Below are positions 1-10,280 of a stretch of 32,826 nucleotides of DNA, piece after piece. The stretch's first letter is position 1, and every line of letters starts with the position of its first letter. The position numbers and the translations under genes are program-made. The stretch is from Gnetum montanum (lineage: Eukaryota > Streptophyta > Gnetopsida > Gnetales > Gnetaceae). Location of the stretch: positions 609,359-642,184 of the forward strand of contig MNCI01022206.1 of NCBI GenBank assembly GCA_015680685.1, read 5' to 3'. A model generated the notes under the pieces. The model did not search any database. It was not told the DNA's origin and was given only the letters and a program-made list of their open reading frames with translations.

Positions 1-13
1 TATGTATCGTTGA

Positions 14-325
14 TCATAGGTTTTGATACCCAACCTCCTCATCATCGTTAGGAGGGGGAACATATTTTGCTAAAGAACCCATGATAAGGGGTTCCTCATC
101 TTCTATTTCACTAAGGACGTGCAGGGCTTTGCCCTTTAGAAAAGTATGTTGACTCTCCTGCCTTAAGTCTCTCATACGTTGGGCATCTATGGGATAATAA
201 TCCCTCATATCAAAATCTTCTGCAACGTATTCAGCGTATAGCTCAGTCATGCCTATCTGTGCCAAGGCACAGAAAAGCATGTGAGAGATTGATCGATCTG
301 GGGGTAACATAATGTTACCATGCAA
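14..325 (-). pseudogene. Gag N-terminal fragment, copy A
   Basis: This is the start of the gag reading frame of a Ty3/gypsy element read on the minus strand. Gag would form the virus-like particle. The frame runs 103 codons and ends at a TGA at 14-16. The frame extends upstream of the first Met (a WWRDLHGN stretch) to an in-frame TAG near 345, so the true start is probably upstream. The segment DYYPIDAQRMRDLRQE matches DYDPIEAQ-KKDR-ME in the gag of copy C (about 14350-14400), which identifies the family. It lies about 310 bp downstream of a PBS and an LTR in the same orientation, where gag is expected. It is less decayed than the other copies. Whether the TGA is a real break or a sequencing difference cannot be told because the element leaves the window. 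Confidence 0.6.
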
Positions 326-633
326 ATCTCTCCACCATAGCTATTCGTCCTGATGGAAAATAAAAGTAAAATTAGAAATATAATCATCGAGATGAGTATA
401 TGTCATCTTAAATTATTTAGGACTTGGCTGATTTTGGTTATGTGTTTTATCTTGCTGAATGTCTTATGTGTGGTCCTTAGGTGGTGAGTTGCTCTTATGA
501 GAAGAAGACATTTTTATTGGTGTGCTAATTTTACCATTATATAAATTTTTTCTTGATTAACCTGAAGGTTCGTTAAGGCTCACAACAATGTGAGTGATAT
601 CCCTTATGTTCTATTCAGTGCACAAACACTTAG
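326..633 (-). other. Untranslated leader of copy A
   Basis: This stretch lies between the PBS and gag of copy A. I see no ORF in it other than the upstream extension of gag. It is AT-rich and has the position and length expected of a packaging leader. Confidence 0.45.
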
Positions 634-651
634 TCCTTGACAACGGCGCCA
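634..651 (-). promoter_or_regulatory. Primer-binding site, copy A (tRNA-Asp type)
   Basis: Read on the minus strand the site is TGGCGCCGTTGTCAAGGA. It is complementary to the 3' end of plant tRNA-Asp (…CCCCGGCAACGGCGCCA) over the first 11 bases and at most later ones. It sits one base inside the LTR end, as in copies C and E, and would prime minus-strand cDNA. The CpG-containing core is intact here and decayed in the other copies. Confidence 0.75.
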
Positions 652-1085
652 ATGATGAGTGGTGAGGTACCCCTACACTCAACCATATGAAACAAGTGTA
701 GCACGCGCGATCCGATCGAACTTCATAGACTAAATGCCTAAACACATCATGGAACACTTGGGGTTATTCATTCATTGTCTTCCCAGACTTACTTGTTATT
801 TTTACGGTGTATGGTTAAGTAAGTCTAAGGTATATGATTTTTATAGTCTTTTATGTGTTTTTCTCCTATGCTTAGCTAACTAACTCTAACTAAGAACTAA
901 GTCTAAATTAACTAGCATCAGCATTCATTTCCACTTACCATACACACCCTAAACTGATGCAACTGTGGCTACCAAACACTAATCGTTACTGGGATCACCA
1001 CATGTAACACACATGCTCAAAGTGGTCGTACTTAGGCACTTAACTAGGAGGAAAGGGTTGAGAGAGCTTAACTAGCCTAAGTGCG

Positions 1086-1299
1086 ATGAGCAGCCGATTC
1101 GTTGACTAACCATACACATCTGCCATGCATGACTACCACTGGGATTACCAAGCGTAGATCCTGGATACACCATTGGGTTACCAAGTAGTCACATGAGATG
1201 CTCGTAATCAAGTCGTACTCATACCGCATGCAATGAGCAGTCGATTCCTTGACTAACCATACACATCCTTAGATGCTCGTAATCAAGTCGTACTCATAC
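1086..1299. repeat. Interleaved direct repeats inside LTR A
   Basis: A 35-bp segment at 1086-1120 recurs at 1233-1267 with two differences. A 29-bp segment at 1196-1224 recurs exactly at 1271-1299. The two spacings differ (147 and 75 bp), so this is a layered duplication and not a simple tandem array. LTR D lacks this arrangement, which explains much of the extra length of LTR A. Confidence 0.85.
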
Positions 1300-1379
1300 T
1301 GAATTCTAGGAAAGCAATAAATAACATTTAAATAAAATCCTATTCCATATACTGTAAGGTTTATCCAATCAAGTTCATC

Positions 1380-1385
1380 TTTATT
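1380..1385 (-). promoter_or_regulatory. LTR A polyadenylation signal
   Basis: AATAAA on the minus strand, about 170 bp downstream of the TATA box. The same hexamer sits at 15404-15409 (C), 28933-28938 (D) and 22898-22903 (E, plus strand). Confidence 0.55.
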
Positions 1386-1553
1386 TCCGTACAAAACTTG
1401 TGTTCAAGTACAATGTTGCTCGAATAAGGATCTGTGCACTCTAGGACTCCTACTGCAGGCACATGGAAAATAATCTATCTCTAGAGTGATCAAACTACCA
1501 GAGTTTCCCTACTTCTAGACCAGGATGAGAAATGAAAGGAGTGTTGCCTCTGA

Positions 1554-1560
1554 TTTATAG
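1554..1560 (-). promoter_or_regulatory. LTR A TATA box
   Basis: CTATAAA on the minus strand, about 100 bp inside the start of the LTR. The equivalent boxes are at 3446-3456 (B, damaged), 15579-15587 (C, TATATAAAT) and 29112-29118 (D). It lies immediately downstream of the palindromic repeats at 1576-1651. Confidence 0.65.
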
Positions 1561-1575
1561 ATTTGATGGTGGACC

Positions 1576-1651
1576 GCGATATTGTGTACACGATATCGCA
1601 GGGGATGACGCGATATCGTGTACGCGATATTGCGGCACATGCGATATCACG
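1576..1651. repeat. Paired 24-bp near-palindromes upstream of TATA
   Basis: Two 24-bp units at 1576-1599 and 1610-1633 both follow GCGATAT-YGTGTAC-RCGATAT-YGC. Each differs from a perfect palindrome at one or two positions. A further GCGATATCACG half unit follows at 1641-1651. In the minus orientation of the LTR they occupy the U3 start, roughly 15-90 bp upstream of the TATA box, as an enhancer would. Confidence 0.8.
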
Positions 1652-1659
1652 TCTCATCA

Positions 1660-2175
1660 CCTAGTGTGGAAGCAATGGGGCCTTAAAATTAGTAGATCCA
1701 AGGTTGTAGTAGCAAAGTAAGGTTTTATAGCATCAAGTATGGCTTGGCACCTAGATCATAGAGTAGATCATCTCAACTTCAATGGGCTTTGAACTCTTGT
1801 ACAAGTGGAGCCCCTTTTTGCTCATCGAGGCACCATTTTTTGTACACATTTCTTAAGTTATTATTTATTCTCTTCTCAATAAAGTTTTAAGTTTTGAGTT
1901 TTGTGTTCAATAGAATTAAAGTTATTATTTGTGCATTATTCAAATCTATTTATATTTTTACATATTTTACATCTCCCAAGTCCTTGGTTGATTTGCCGAA
2001 TTGGCCAAGGTGCCCAAAATCCCATTTTATTGCGAAGGCCCTAGGGGTTTGGGGTTGAGGAATTGCTTGTAGTAGGGATTGTTGGTTTTCTCATTCTAGT
2101 AATGAAGGTTTTTAGTTGCAACACACATGAATCCTTTAATGTAGTAATGTGTACATATTGTTTGTTGTTACATAC
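1660..2175. other. Unassigned flank
   Basis: This is the sequence between LTR A and the left gag fragment of F. I find no coding domain. It is T/A-rich around 1850-1975 and contains CAATAAAG near 1878, so it may be the end of another, unrelated LTR. I cannot name it. Confidence 0.3.
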
Positions 2176-3097
2176 ATAATCAAGTCAGGAGTTTACTCAA
2201 AGGAAATAACTGCATCACCTTATTGATGGATTGAAGAACAAAACAAGGGAGATCATTAAATGATATGTTTAATAAAAATTATCCAAAATCATAGTCCATT
2301 AAGTCCAATAGTTACTAAACCAAGTGACAAAAGAAAATGAAGGACTATGTAAGAGAGAGCCATCCAAAGAGTATAACAAAGACCATACTCTCAAGAAAAA
2401 GAAATATGAGAGTTTATTAGATACATGCAGAGGAAACCATGGAAGATATGATTCATTAGAAAAATCTATCCATCTAGAATTTAGTAAATGATATTGTAGC
2501 AAAGGTAGAGAAAATGTGGAATTTTATAAATAAAAATTGTATAACAACACTTAAGATAGTAGAAGAGTAAACTAGATAAGAATTCACAAAAAATAAAAAT
2601 AACTAGAAGAAGAGATATTGGATGAGAAAATTATAAGAATAAGGGAAGAGTTACTATAGTAGAGGAGGTTATAGACTCAAGTTTAGAAAATGAAAATGAG
2701 TACAATGTGTGCAAATACAAATACTCTAAGAGATTTTATCTTTTTATGACTGATTTACAAGAGTTTGGAACATATGTACTTAATCCAAACTTTGTCAAAA
2801 ACAAAATTCCCAAAATATTACCTTACTTACAAGGTAATTACATACAGTTCTATTAATAATAGTATTACTGAATTAGGACTTATCCTCAACTACAAGAGCA
2901 ATATCAATAGTAAAGAAAAAAACCATAGTTATGGAGGATTCCATAGCCAAGGCAAAAATATCTATACGAACACCTAGATCCTTATGAATATTATGTCAAA
3001 TATCCTATATCTCAATGTAGTACACTTATTCATATTTCTTATTACTACCTAGCTAAGTACCCTAGGCCTATGATCCCATGCATGGAATCATAATTAA
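2176..3097 (+). pseudogene. Gag fragment of copy F, left half
   Basis: This is a decayed plus-strand gag piece. Three stretches align with the plus-strand gag of copy E: LHHLIDGLKNKTRE (about 2212; E has LRHIID-L-NKTR near 25040), VAKVEKMWNFINK (about 2500; E VAKVEKMWNSINK near 25320), and the YVLNPN…LPYLQGNYIQ stretch (2775-2850; E YALNAK…LPYPQGNYMQ). The cysteines of the zinc-knuckle region are degraded. The C-terminal part around 2975-3090 (YYLAKYPRPM) aligns with E YYLVKYHRPT near 25850. It breaks exactly where LTR B starts, and the missing continuation appears at 15710, on the far side of copy C. Stops and frameshifts make it non-functional. Confidence 0.75.
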
Positions 3098-3638
3098 TGC
3101 GTAGCGAGTAGTCCCTACATCCAACCATACGAATCAATAGCATTTACTAAGAAATTTGGTCAAATTTTGTAGACTTTGGCTCTCTAGGTACACATGATCT
3201 AAGTAGTAAATCCCAAGGACATGATCATTGTCTTCTTAGTTCTACTTATGAGGTTCAATGGTATGGTTAAGTATAATTGAGACACATTGAGGTGTCCAGG
3301 TACATCAGTGCTCAAATAAAGATTCATACACTTCTCAACTTCTACTATGGGCACTTAGAAAATATTCTAAGTCTCAAATGAACAATCTGTATGAGATCTA
3401 CTATGCTACTTAGCAATGAATGCCTTAAATGTAATAGTTGCTTGCATTTACATAGGTAGGATAAGACACTCTATCGATGCATCAAATCATGCATCGTCAG
3501 ATATCTGTCGATGAGGATACATCGATAGGGTCATGTTGATGCACCAAATCATACATTGATGGATATGTGTTGATAAGGATGCATTGATAGGATCACGTTG
3601 ATGTGACCTCATTAACGTAGCCAGTTGATGATTCATCA
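3098..3638 (-). mobile_element. 3' LTR of copy C (LTR B, internally deleted)
   Basis: This is homologous to LTR C across both ends: the AGTCCCTACA…CAACCATA U5 end near 3110, then the GTGTCCAGGTAC block and the TATA region. The right edge is GATTCATCA followed by a polypurine tract. It is only 541 bp because about 375 bp corresponding to 15045-15420 of LTR C are missing at 3283-3292. The lost part includes the polyadenylation signal. A 62-bp tandem duplication near the right edge adds some length back. Confidence 0.8.
3474..3597. repeat. 62-bp tandem duplication in LTR B U3
   Basis: Two diverged units at 3474-3535 and 3536-3597, with the start of a third at 3598. The units are rich in TCGATG/CATCGA and TTGATG words, as if a CpG palindrome had decayed in some copies. 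They lie upstream of the LTR B TATA region, the same place as the palindromes of LTR A. Confidence 0.75.
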
Positions 3639-3648
3639 TACCCCCATG
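3639..3648 (-). promoter_or_regulatory. Polypurine tract, copy C
   Basis: CATGGGGGTA on the minus strand, directly upstream of the 3' LTR start TGATGAATC. The same block precedes LTR D at 29244-29253. It would prime plus-strand cDNA. Confidence 0.7.
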
Positions 3649-3875
3649 AATGATTGAAAACTTATCATCGAGTGAACAAAAAGAGGAACAAGCTTTTTAT
3701 AAAAATTGGGAAGATATGAAATTATTGACTACCTAATTGACTTAAACTGATGTTAAGTGTCCAAGTGTATAGATTTACAAATTTTACAAAAATTGATGTT
3801 CATAAAATCAAAATTGAACACCATGATAAAAATGGTAACTAAACCCCTTTGGTAGCTTGAAGATGAGAAGAAAAA

Positions 3876-6648
3876 TCAAATAGTCCTAGGTGGTGGAGGC
3901 TTTTGAGGTGCTAAAGGACCTTTCCTTAACTCTATTGCATGTGGCAGATGTGGTTAAGCCTATAGTGGTTGTGGCTATCCTACTATAGGTGTGACTATTG
4001 GTAGAAGAAGAAAAGCATCTAGTAATGGTTTCATCTTCTCCTCCTTACTTCGGGGATCATACATGGTCCATGCAACATCACCAATATGGACAGGTATTGT
4101 GATATCCTATGGATAGGGAATTGCAGGAAATAAATCCTTTACATTAACAAACTAGGTATTGAATTGCTTGTGTTTGATGTTGAATGCTTTAATAGTGCTT
4201 TGTAGCTTTTGGTAGTCATTCATTTTTTGGGCTAGATTTTTAGCCATTGATCTTAAGTCTAGGAATCATTCTTTGAGAACATGAAGTTCAACATTGGTCA
4301 TTCCTAGCTTTTGCTTTGTCTTCTTATAATGCTTGAACTTGGCCTCATACAACATGTATGAGTTGGCCACTTACTTCTCCAATTTTTACTATGACCTTCT
4401 AGTGTCAGCATTTCCAAGTTTGCATAATAGAAATTGGCAAGCTTCATGTACTTCATCATCTCCTCTCTTTGCAACTCCTTAAGGTAGATTTCTATCTTGT
4501 TATATGTGTTTAGTTTATCAAAGATGGATTGCCATACATCACCTTCTTGTTGGAGCTGCTATAGGGTCTCATTCGCTTTTGCTTTCATTAGTTTGATTTC
4601 TTTTTTATTGATCTCTTTAAGAAGGCCAACCTGGTTCTTGTAGTGGTTTTTGATCCTTTCAAACTTAATCACCTCATATTTTTAGGTAGTGATCTTGATT
4701 GCTGATTTCTAGTGTAAGGCATGGACCTGATCCATCAAGAGATTGCAATTTTCTACAACCAACCTCCTCAATTCTGTGTTTACCTTAGTAAGCTACTCCT
4801 ATTATTGTAAGATGAATTCTCATAGGTTTGAATGAGGTTCTCCTTAAAAATATTCGATAAGTCCTTTTTTGTGTTGTATGTAGTGGCCTTTGCTAAGAAC
4901 TAGTTAGAGACCATTGACTCCTTTGCATACTCAGCCTCTTGAAGTTTGCATTCAAGCTATTGAAAAGCTTCATCTCTAGTGATAGCTTGGTTGACCATGG
5001 TGGGACCAACTAGATAGGATCTCAATGTCACAACCTTGATAACCAATTGTTGGTTCTTAGATGTGGTTGCCTTGAGTTAGGAAATGGCAATGAGAAGCTT
5101 GCCCCTAGCTTTCAATAGCACTAATTGGGTGGTAGAGATGTTATTTGAAAGATTAAAGATTTCCAGAATTAGTTGTCTAGTTTCAACTAGTTGATCCAAC
5201 CACTCCTTGTGTTGGGCCATTTAAATCTTTCACTAGCTACTCTTGTGGATGTTTGCATGTCCTTGAGTATAGCAACATCTTTCATAGAGGTTGTAGAAGC
5301 ATTGAGTACTTTAGCCACTCTATTGGCTACCACTTCTACTACCATTTCCTACCCTTGGTGCTGCATCACCAAGACAGTTGCCCCCTCACCTTCCTCTATG
5401 CATATTAAGAAAGTAGTGAAATTCTCGAAGATAACTAGGAATTGTTGTTATCCAAAAAGGGATACCATTACTTCTTAGGTGCTAGAATTTGATCTTGCAG
5501 GCACCTACATCCTTTGGGTATAAAACATTAGTACTGCACCTTCCATCTTGCTAATGGTATGGGACACCTCATTGAGATGGCTTAATGTTGGTCCTTAGTT
5601 AGAGGATTCTCCACCACTCAGTCCTTCCTATTGTGACTGTAGGAGATTCTCATGGAGTTTTCACCTACGCTCAATGGTAGTGTGGGCCTCTAGCATTGTT
5701 TCATGAGAGGGTGGTGGTGGTGGTGGTTGCTCCTCTTCTTGGAGCTTGACAAGGATCTTGTCCTTCATCATCTCTACCCAAGAGGCTATGCCTCCCCTTT
5801 TGCATAACTTGTGAATGAGGCATAGAAATGGGGATGCCTTTCTTCCATTCTTCTCTTTAAAGTGCTTTTCTATCTCAAGATAGATTAGTTATCGAAGATT
5901 GGCTAGAAATTTCTCACTTAGAGTGGCACATGCATGGGTAGAAAAGGCTATGATTTTACTAGGCCTCACCATTGGATTGAGGTGGTAGGTCATAATTTTG
6001 AAGTGTACTCTTTCTAGCTTAGTTAATGCATTGTATTCATTGTGATTAACTCCATAGCATTATTGGACCCACTTTCTATACTTATAGATATACCTACATT
6101 GATATTTTTGCCAGTGTTGCCATTGTATTTGACAACCTAAGGGCCTTAGAAATGGCCTCCACAAAGTAGGACACACTAATGCCCTTGATCTTCATGATGG
6201 CATCTTCTTACTTGTTGCTTTAGAAGAGGTATATCTCTCCCAAGTACCCCACTTAAGGTAAGGATAGGCCACATGGAAGAGGTTTGCAGTTGGGTCTTGA
6301 CTTCTTCTAGTGCTAATTCCAAGAAAAAGCCAAAGTTTGATTTCTAAAAAATTGATCCTTTGACATCCTTGAAATTAATGTACTTGGGTAGACTTTTATA
6401 AGAGTAACCTCAAGGTTCGATCTAGATCCAAGCACCTCATCTCTATGTGATTACTTAATTTCAACTTTGGAAATCTGCTAGAGAGATTCCACTTCAGGCC
6501 CCTCCTGAAGAGGTCCCATTGCATGGGTTTTAGCTACTTGTTTTTGGTGCTACTACTGTTATTGACCCCTTCCTCCTTTAGGCCACTTCTCTCTTGGTTG
6601 GGATGGTCCTCCTTCCTATGGACATTTGTATCTTGGTCTTGGTGCCAT
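3876..6648 (-). pseudogene. Extra 3' ORF of copy C (coiled-coil protein)
   Basis: This long decayed frame lies downstream of integrase, in the same sense as gag-pol. It begins with a basic MAPRPRYKCP segment and ends at a TGA at 3876-3878 after PQKPPPPRTI. The first third contains FSTHACATLSEKFLANLR and KASPFLCLIHKLCKRGGI, which faintly recall a plant transposon-associated domain (low confidence). A run of six prolines follows (encoded at 5711-5728). Then comes a long stretch rich in Lys, Glu, Gln and Leu that looks like a coiled coil (about 5600-4150), and a conserved C-terminal block (4011-4101, with DPRSKEEKMKPLLDAF). I see no membrane segment, so it is unlike a typical env-like ORF. About 920 codons; many TAG stops and frameshifts break it. 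Copy D carries the same protein at 29338-30867. Function unknown. Confidence 0.65.
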
Positions 6649-8880
6649 CTATAATCATAACATGACCAAAGATTATTGTTTGATGTGTAACTTGGATAGT
6701 TTGATACCTTGTTTCCTTTGATTGGTTACACTTAGGTTAAGTTGTGATTATGGTAGATTGATTATTTTAATATTATTTTATTCAGATATCAACCAAAGTC
6801 CATTGGAAAGGTTTAACTTTGACGAATTAGTGATTTTAATATTAATTTATTAGTTAAACCCTTATGGGAGTTGGAAAAATGTTCCATAAAAAACCTAAGG
6901 TTTATGTCCCCCATGATGTAAAGCTCATCTCTAGTAGCTTTAAGAATGAATAATGAGGTTAACTAGAGAAGCTATGTGAAAGTTATGGGCTCTAGAAGGT
7001 TCTGGGCTGTAAAAATAGGAAAAGCTCCTTTTTTGTTTTAAAGAAAGTGGCAAAAAATTGTCTAAGTAGTAATGCTATATATAGAATTTTTGATGTACAT
7101 TGATGCAATTGACTACGTGGATGGGATCACGTCAATGTAGTAGTTTTACATAATTTTTCACCATTGAAAAGAAAGGAAAAATAAGAACTTTCCACATCAA
7201 ATGAAACTCCAAAGAAAGCCAGAAAAGCCAACAACATGATGGAATGCTTGAAGAGGGTAATAATATTCCTTAGAAAAAGGAGGTTTGATGTGGAGAATTT
7301 TAATTAATGAGTACAAAACTAGATGTAATGGACATGGAGTACGACAGGTTTGAATGCAAAAATGCCTAAGGAATGAGTAACTTAACCTACCCAACCAAGG
7401 AGTATGCAAGTGAATCCTCCCCATCATAGGCTTATGCCCTTAATGCCCTTACATGACCTTAAACCAAGGAGTTTGTGGGCCCCATGGATGATTAATGGTT
7501 GTGATTAGTTAAGAACCAAATCACCAAAGAGAACATCAAAGAATTATGACCATATCAAATAGAGACATTGAAAAAAACATGAGAAAAGGAAGTGAGGTGA
7601 GTTATGGAAAGCATAGGCAAATGAAGTAGAGTGTGGATTTCATGGTTAATATGACATGATAATGTCCATCCTTAGTAAAAATTAAAACCATCTAGTACTA
7701 GTAACTTTGCATTAATACTATTTAGACTAATCTACCTCCCTAACAAGAATATCCCCACAAATCAATCACCATTCTAAAAAGAGAAGAAAAGAGAAGCAGG
7801 GAGTGAGGTGGGCCTTAGTTAGAGGAGGCCTTTAATTGTGGGTAACATGTATTTTGGGCTCCATCACTAGTGATTGTTGCCTATTATGAAATCTAAGGGG
7901 TGTTCTTTGAATTTCCATTATTATTATTTTTGAATTTTTGGATGGGAACCACACCATGAAAAGACTTAGCTTTCTATTATTGGTTGACATAGGAATGGCA
8001 AAGGATCTGTGAAGATACAGATGCATCTAAGAGGGTAGGCAGGTACAAAAAGTCTTAGATCCCATGAAAGTCACACACTTTTCCATTCATTTAATCCTTC
8101 CTAAGTTTTGAAATTACCAAGGTCACAAGTTCATTATAAATTTCATTTTAAGAAAAGACCTCATATTTCCAAAATAAGGGAATATCATAAAGTTACATGG
8201 ATCGGTGGATGACATGACTCACTACCTATTATCATAAAAAGAAATCACGTATCAGTTATCAACATCAAAATTCAAAGATAGAATCCAAGCATTAGTAGTC
8301 AAATAACATTATAGAACAAACCACCATCAATTAATAACTAGAGTTGCACAAAGTCCTAGTGGAAATAAAGAAAGAAAATAATAAATAAAATCTAAACCAA
8401 ATAAATTAAAATATAAAATAAATTGTAAAATATTTATTCAAGAAAGAGAAAATGTATTAAAACTGATGTAAAACAAAAAAAATGTGAAAATAGAAAAAAT
8501 AGAAAACTAAGAAACCACTTTGATTAATCAGCATGGATGACTATCTCTCCCATGACTAAGTTGGAAGAAGTAGATCTAAAAAATTATGCATGTTTGTCCA
8601 TATATTGAGGTGTTTTGGTTACTGGCTATCTTGGGTTCTAAGAAAGGCTGTAGTTATTGTGTGTTGACAAGTAGCTTTTTGTTTGGGCTTTCAGGTTTGT
8701 AAATTAACATGGCCCTAGAGGAAAATGTTTCATAGATAATATAAGATTCCTTTCACAACATTTGAAACTTAGTTCATTGTGGCATATGTGTGGAGTTCTA
8801 GTACAGAACCTTATCTCTTGGTTGAAATTTTACTTTCCTGATTCTAAGGTCATGTCATTGTTGGTTATAGGCCTTGTGCA
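6649..8880 (-). other. Non-coding spacer between integrase and 3' ORF, copy C
   Basis: I find no domain on either strand in this 2.2-kb stretch; the short frames near 7200-7430 and 7830-8030 look like chance. From about 8360 to 8515 it is strongly A-rich on the plus strand, so T-rich on the element's coding strand. T-rich blocks also occur at 27117-27375 and 20610-20700. It may hold a splice acceptor for the 3' ORF, but none can be assigned. Confidence 0.5.
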
Positions 8881-9790
8881 CTTCGTTGGATGATAGGGCC
8901 ACTAGTTGGTTCTCATCTAGTGCATTGAGATTCATTAACCTTTCTTTCTATGGTATGATTAGGTCAAGGTCAAGGTTACAAGCTATTGATAGTGTATGGA
9001 GCTCCACTTGGATAGGAAGAGTTGGTAATTTCTCATACATGAGCTTATAGGGAGAGTAACCAATAGGAAGTTTCCTAGTGGAGTAATAGGCCCAAAGGGC
9101 ATAATTGATTTTGGTGCTCAAATCCCTCTTATATGCACTAATGGTTCTTACTATTTTCATGATTTACCTATTAGTAACCTTTGCTTGACCGTTGGCTTGG
9201 GGGGTGGTATGGAGTTTTCAGTTTGTGTGCAACCTCCAAGTGTTGTATGATCTTTGAAAAATGATACCTATAAAATGAGTTCCACTATTAGAAATAATTG
9301 CATGTGGCATCCAAAACCTATTTACAACATGTTTTTGTATAAATCAAGTAGCCATAGAAGATGTGCAAGCAATGACGATCGTAACTTCCATTTATTTGGT
9401 GTAGTAGTCAATAGCTACTATGATGTATGCCTTTCCATTGAACTTGAGAGTGATGGAACCCATGAAATCAATGCTCCAAATGTGAAAGGGCTCTTGTGGT
9501 TGGAACCACTATTGAGGTCCCTCTATTTGAACGGTCATCCCACCATCACATTTGCATCATTCATAGGAGTGGATGAAGTGATGGTCATCCCTAAAAAGTG
9601 TTGGCCAGTAATACCTTGCCATGAGGATTTTAATGGCTATTCGCTTCCTAGGATAATAGCCCCTACAAGGTTCCTCATGAGTGTCTTTAAGAACATGCAA
9701 TTAATCATTATCAAGAATGCACCATCAAACTAGGCCATAAATGCACACCTTGTAAAGATGCTCATTGATTTCCATGAAGTGTTTAGCCTA
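8740..9790 (-). pseudogene. Integrase, copy C
   Basis: Minus-strand integrase remnant, which would insert the element cDNA. In order: a damaged HHCC zinc region (…HHFIHSYE then CKCDGG), the GYYPRKRIAIKILMARYYWP segment, then the catalytic core with WSIDFMGS (first Asp present, about 9470), NGKAYIIVAIDYYTK, HAIISNSGTHF (about 9290) and TTPQANGQAKVTNR (about 9190). The second catalytic Asp is Asn and the Glu is Lys; both are G-to-A changes on the coding strand. A C-terminal region with ALWAYYSTRKLPIGYSPYKL follows (about 9090). No chromodomain is visible. Several stops make it dead. Confidence 0.8.
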
Positions 9791-9826
9791 GTGAAGAAAT
9801 TGTTATTTTTTCTTATTGTTCGACTT

Positions 9827-10280
9827 CTATGGAATTTCTTGACTAAGGAGGTAGGTGAGGATGTCACCATAATAGTTTGTTTTCATGGACACTTGTTTAA
9901 TAATAGCTCTAGCAAAGAGGATTTCATTAAGAAATTGATAGCAAAGTGGGCTTTCCTCCTCTTTGTTGTTCCATCTCAACAAAGAGAAGTGGTTAGCAAC
10001 TGCATTTGCAAGTCCGTTTCTTTTCACCATGGACAAATCAAACTCTTGTATGATCACCAACCATAGTATGATACGAGGGCTCCTTGTTGATTTATTCATT
10101 AGGAACCTAATTACACTATGGTCTGTGTGCACAAACACCTTGTAGCCTAGCACATAGTGTTAAAATTTCTCCAAGGCATACACCAATGTCATTAGCTCTT
10201 TCTCACTAGTGGTGTAGTTTAGCTGTGCATCCACAATGCTCTTTCTCACATAGTGGATGTAATAAGAACATTTTTGATCA
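9827..10280 (-). pseudogene. RNase H, copy C
   Basis: This lies between reverse transcriptase and integrase and would degrade RNA in the RNA/DNA hybrid. Visible motifs: DAQLNYTTSEKELMTLVYAL (about 10235-10176), then HYVLGYKVFVHTDHSVIRFL (TDH motif), IQEFDLSMVKRNGLANAVAN and the linker ESPLCYQFLNE. The 108-codon frame at 9827-10153 is open; one stop interrupts the join upstream. Copy F has the same segments at 17940-18300. Confidence 0.8.

Larger units (their letters stand above)
653..1659 (-). mobile_element. 5' LTR of copy A (1,007 bp)
   Basis: Read on the minus strand this LTR begins TGATGAGACG (right edge) and ends ACTCATCA next to the PBS (left edge). It is homologous to the LTRs at 3098-3638, 14852-15709, 22608-23509 and 28321-29243. 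Shared landmarks are the ACCATATGA/CAACCATA U5 end, a TATA box (1554-1560), an AATAAA signal (1380-1385 on the minus strand) and the GGTTTATC/GTACAA R-like block. It keeps many CpG sites (GCGCGATCCGATCG near 707), so it is the youngest LTR of the family in the window. No polypurine tract lies to its right, which fits an outer 5' LTR edge. Confidence 0.8.

Noticed and set aside
5711-5728. (GTG)6 as an independent microsatellite
   Set aside because: It encodes the six-proline tract of the 3' ORF on the minus strand and is in frame, so it is treated as part of that protein.
3876-6648. TAG read as an amino acid (recoding) to explain the many TAG stops
   Set aside because: Frameshifts, TGA and TAA stops, and lost catalytic residues occur in the same elements, and stops face Gln or Trp in sister copies. 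Decay explains them.
9254-10145. Plus-strand frames of 60-159 codons over the pol region
   Set aside because: They are antisense shadows of integrase and RNase H, whose motifs read clearly on the minus strand.
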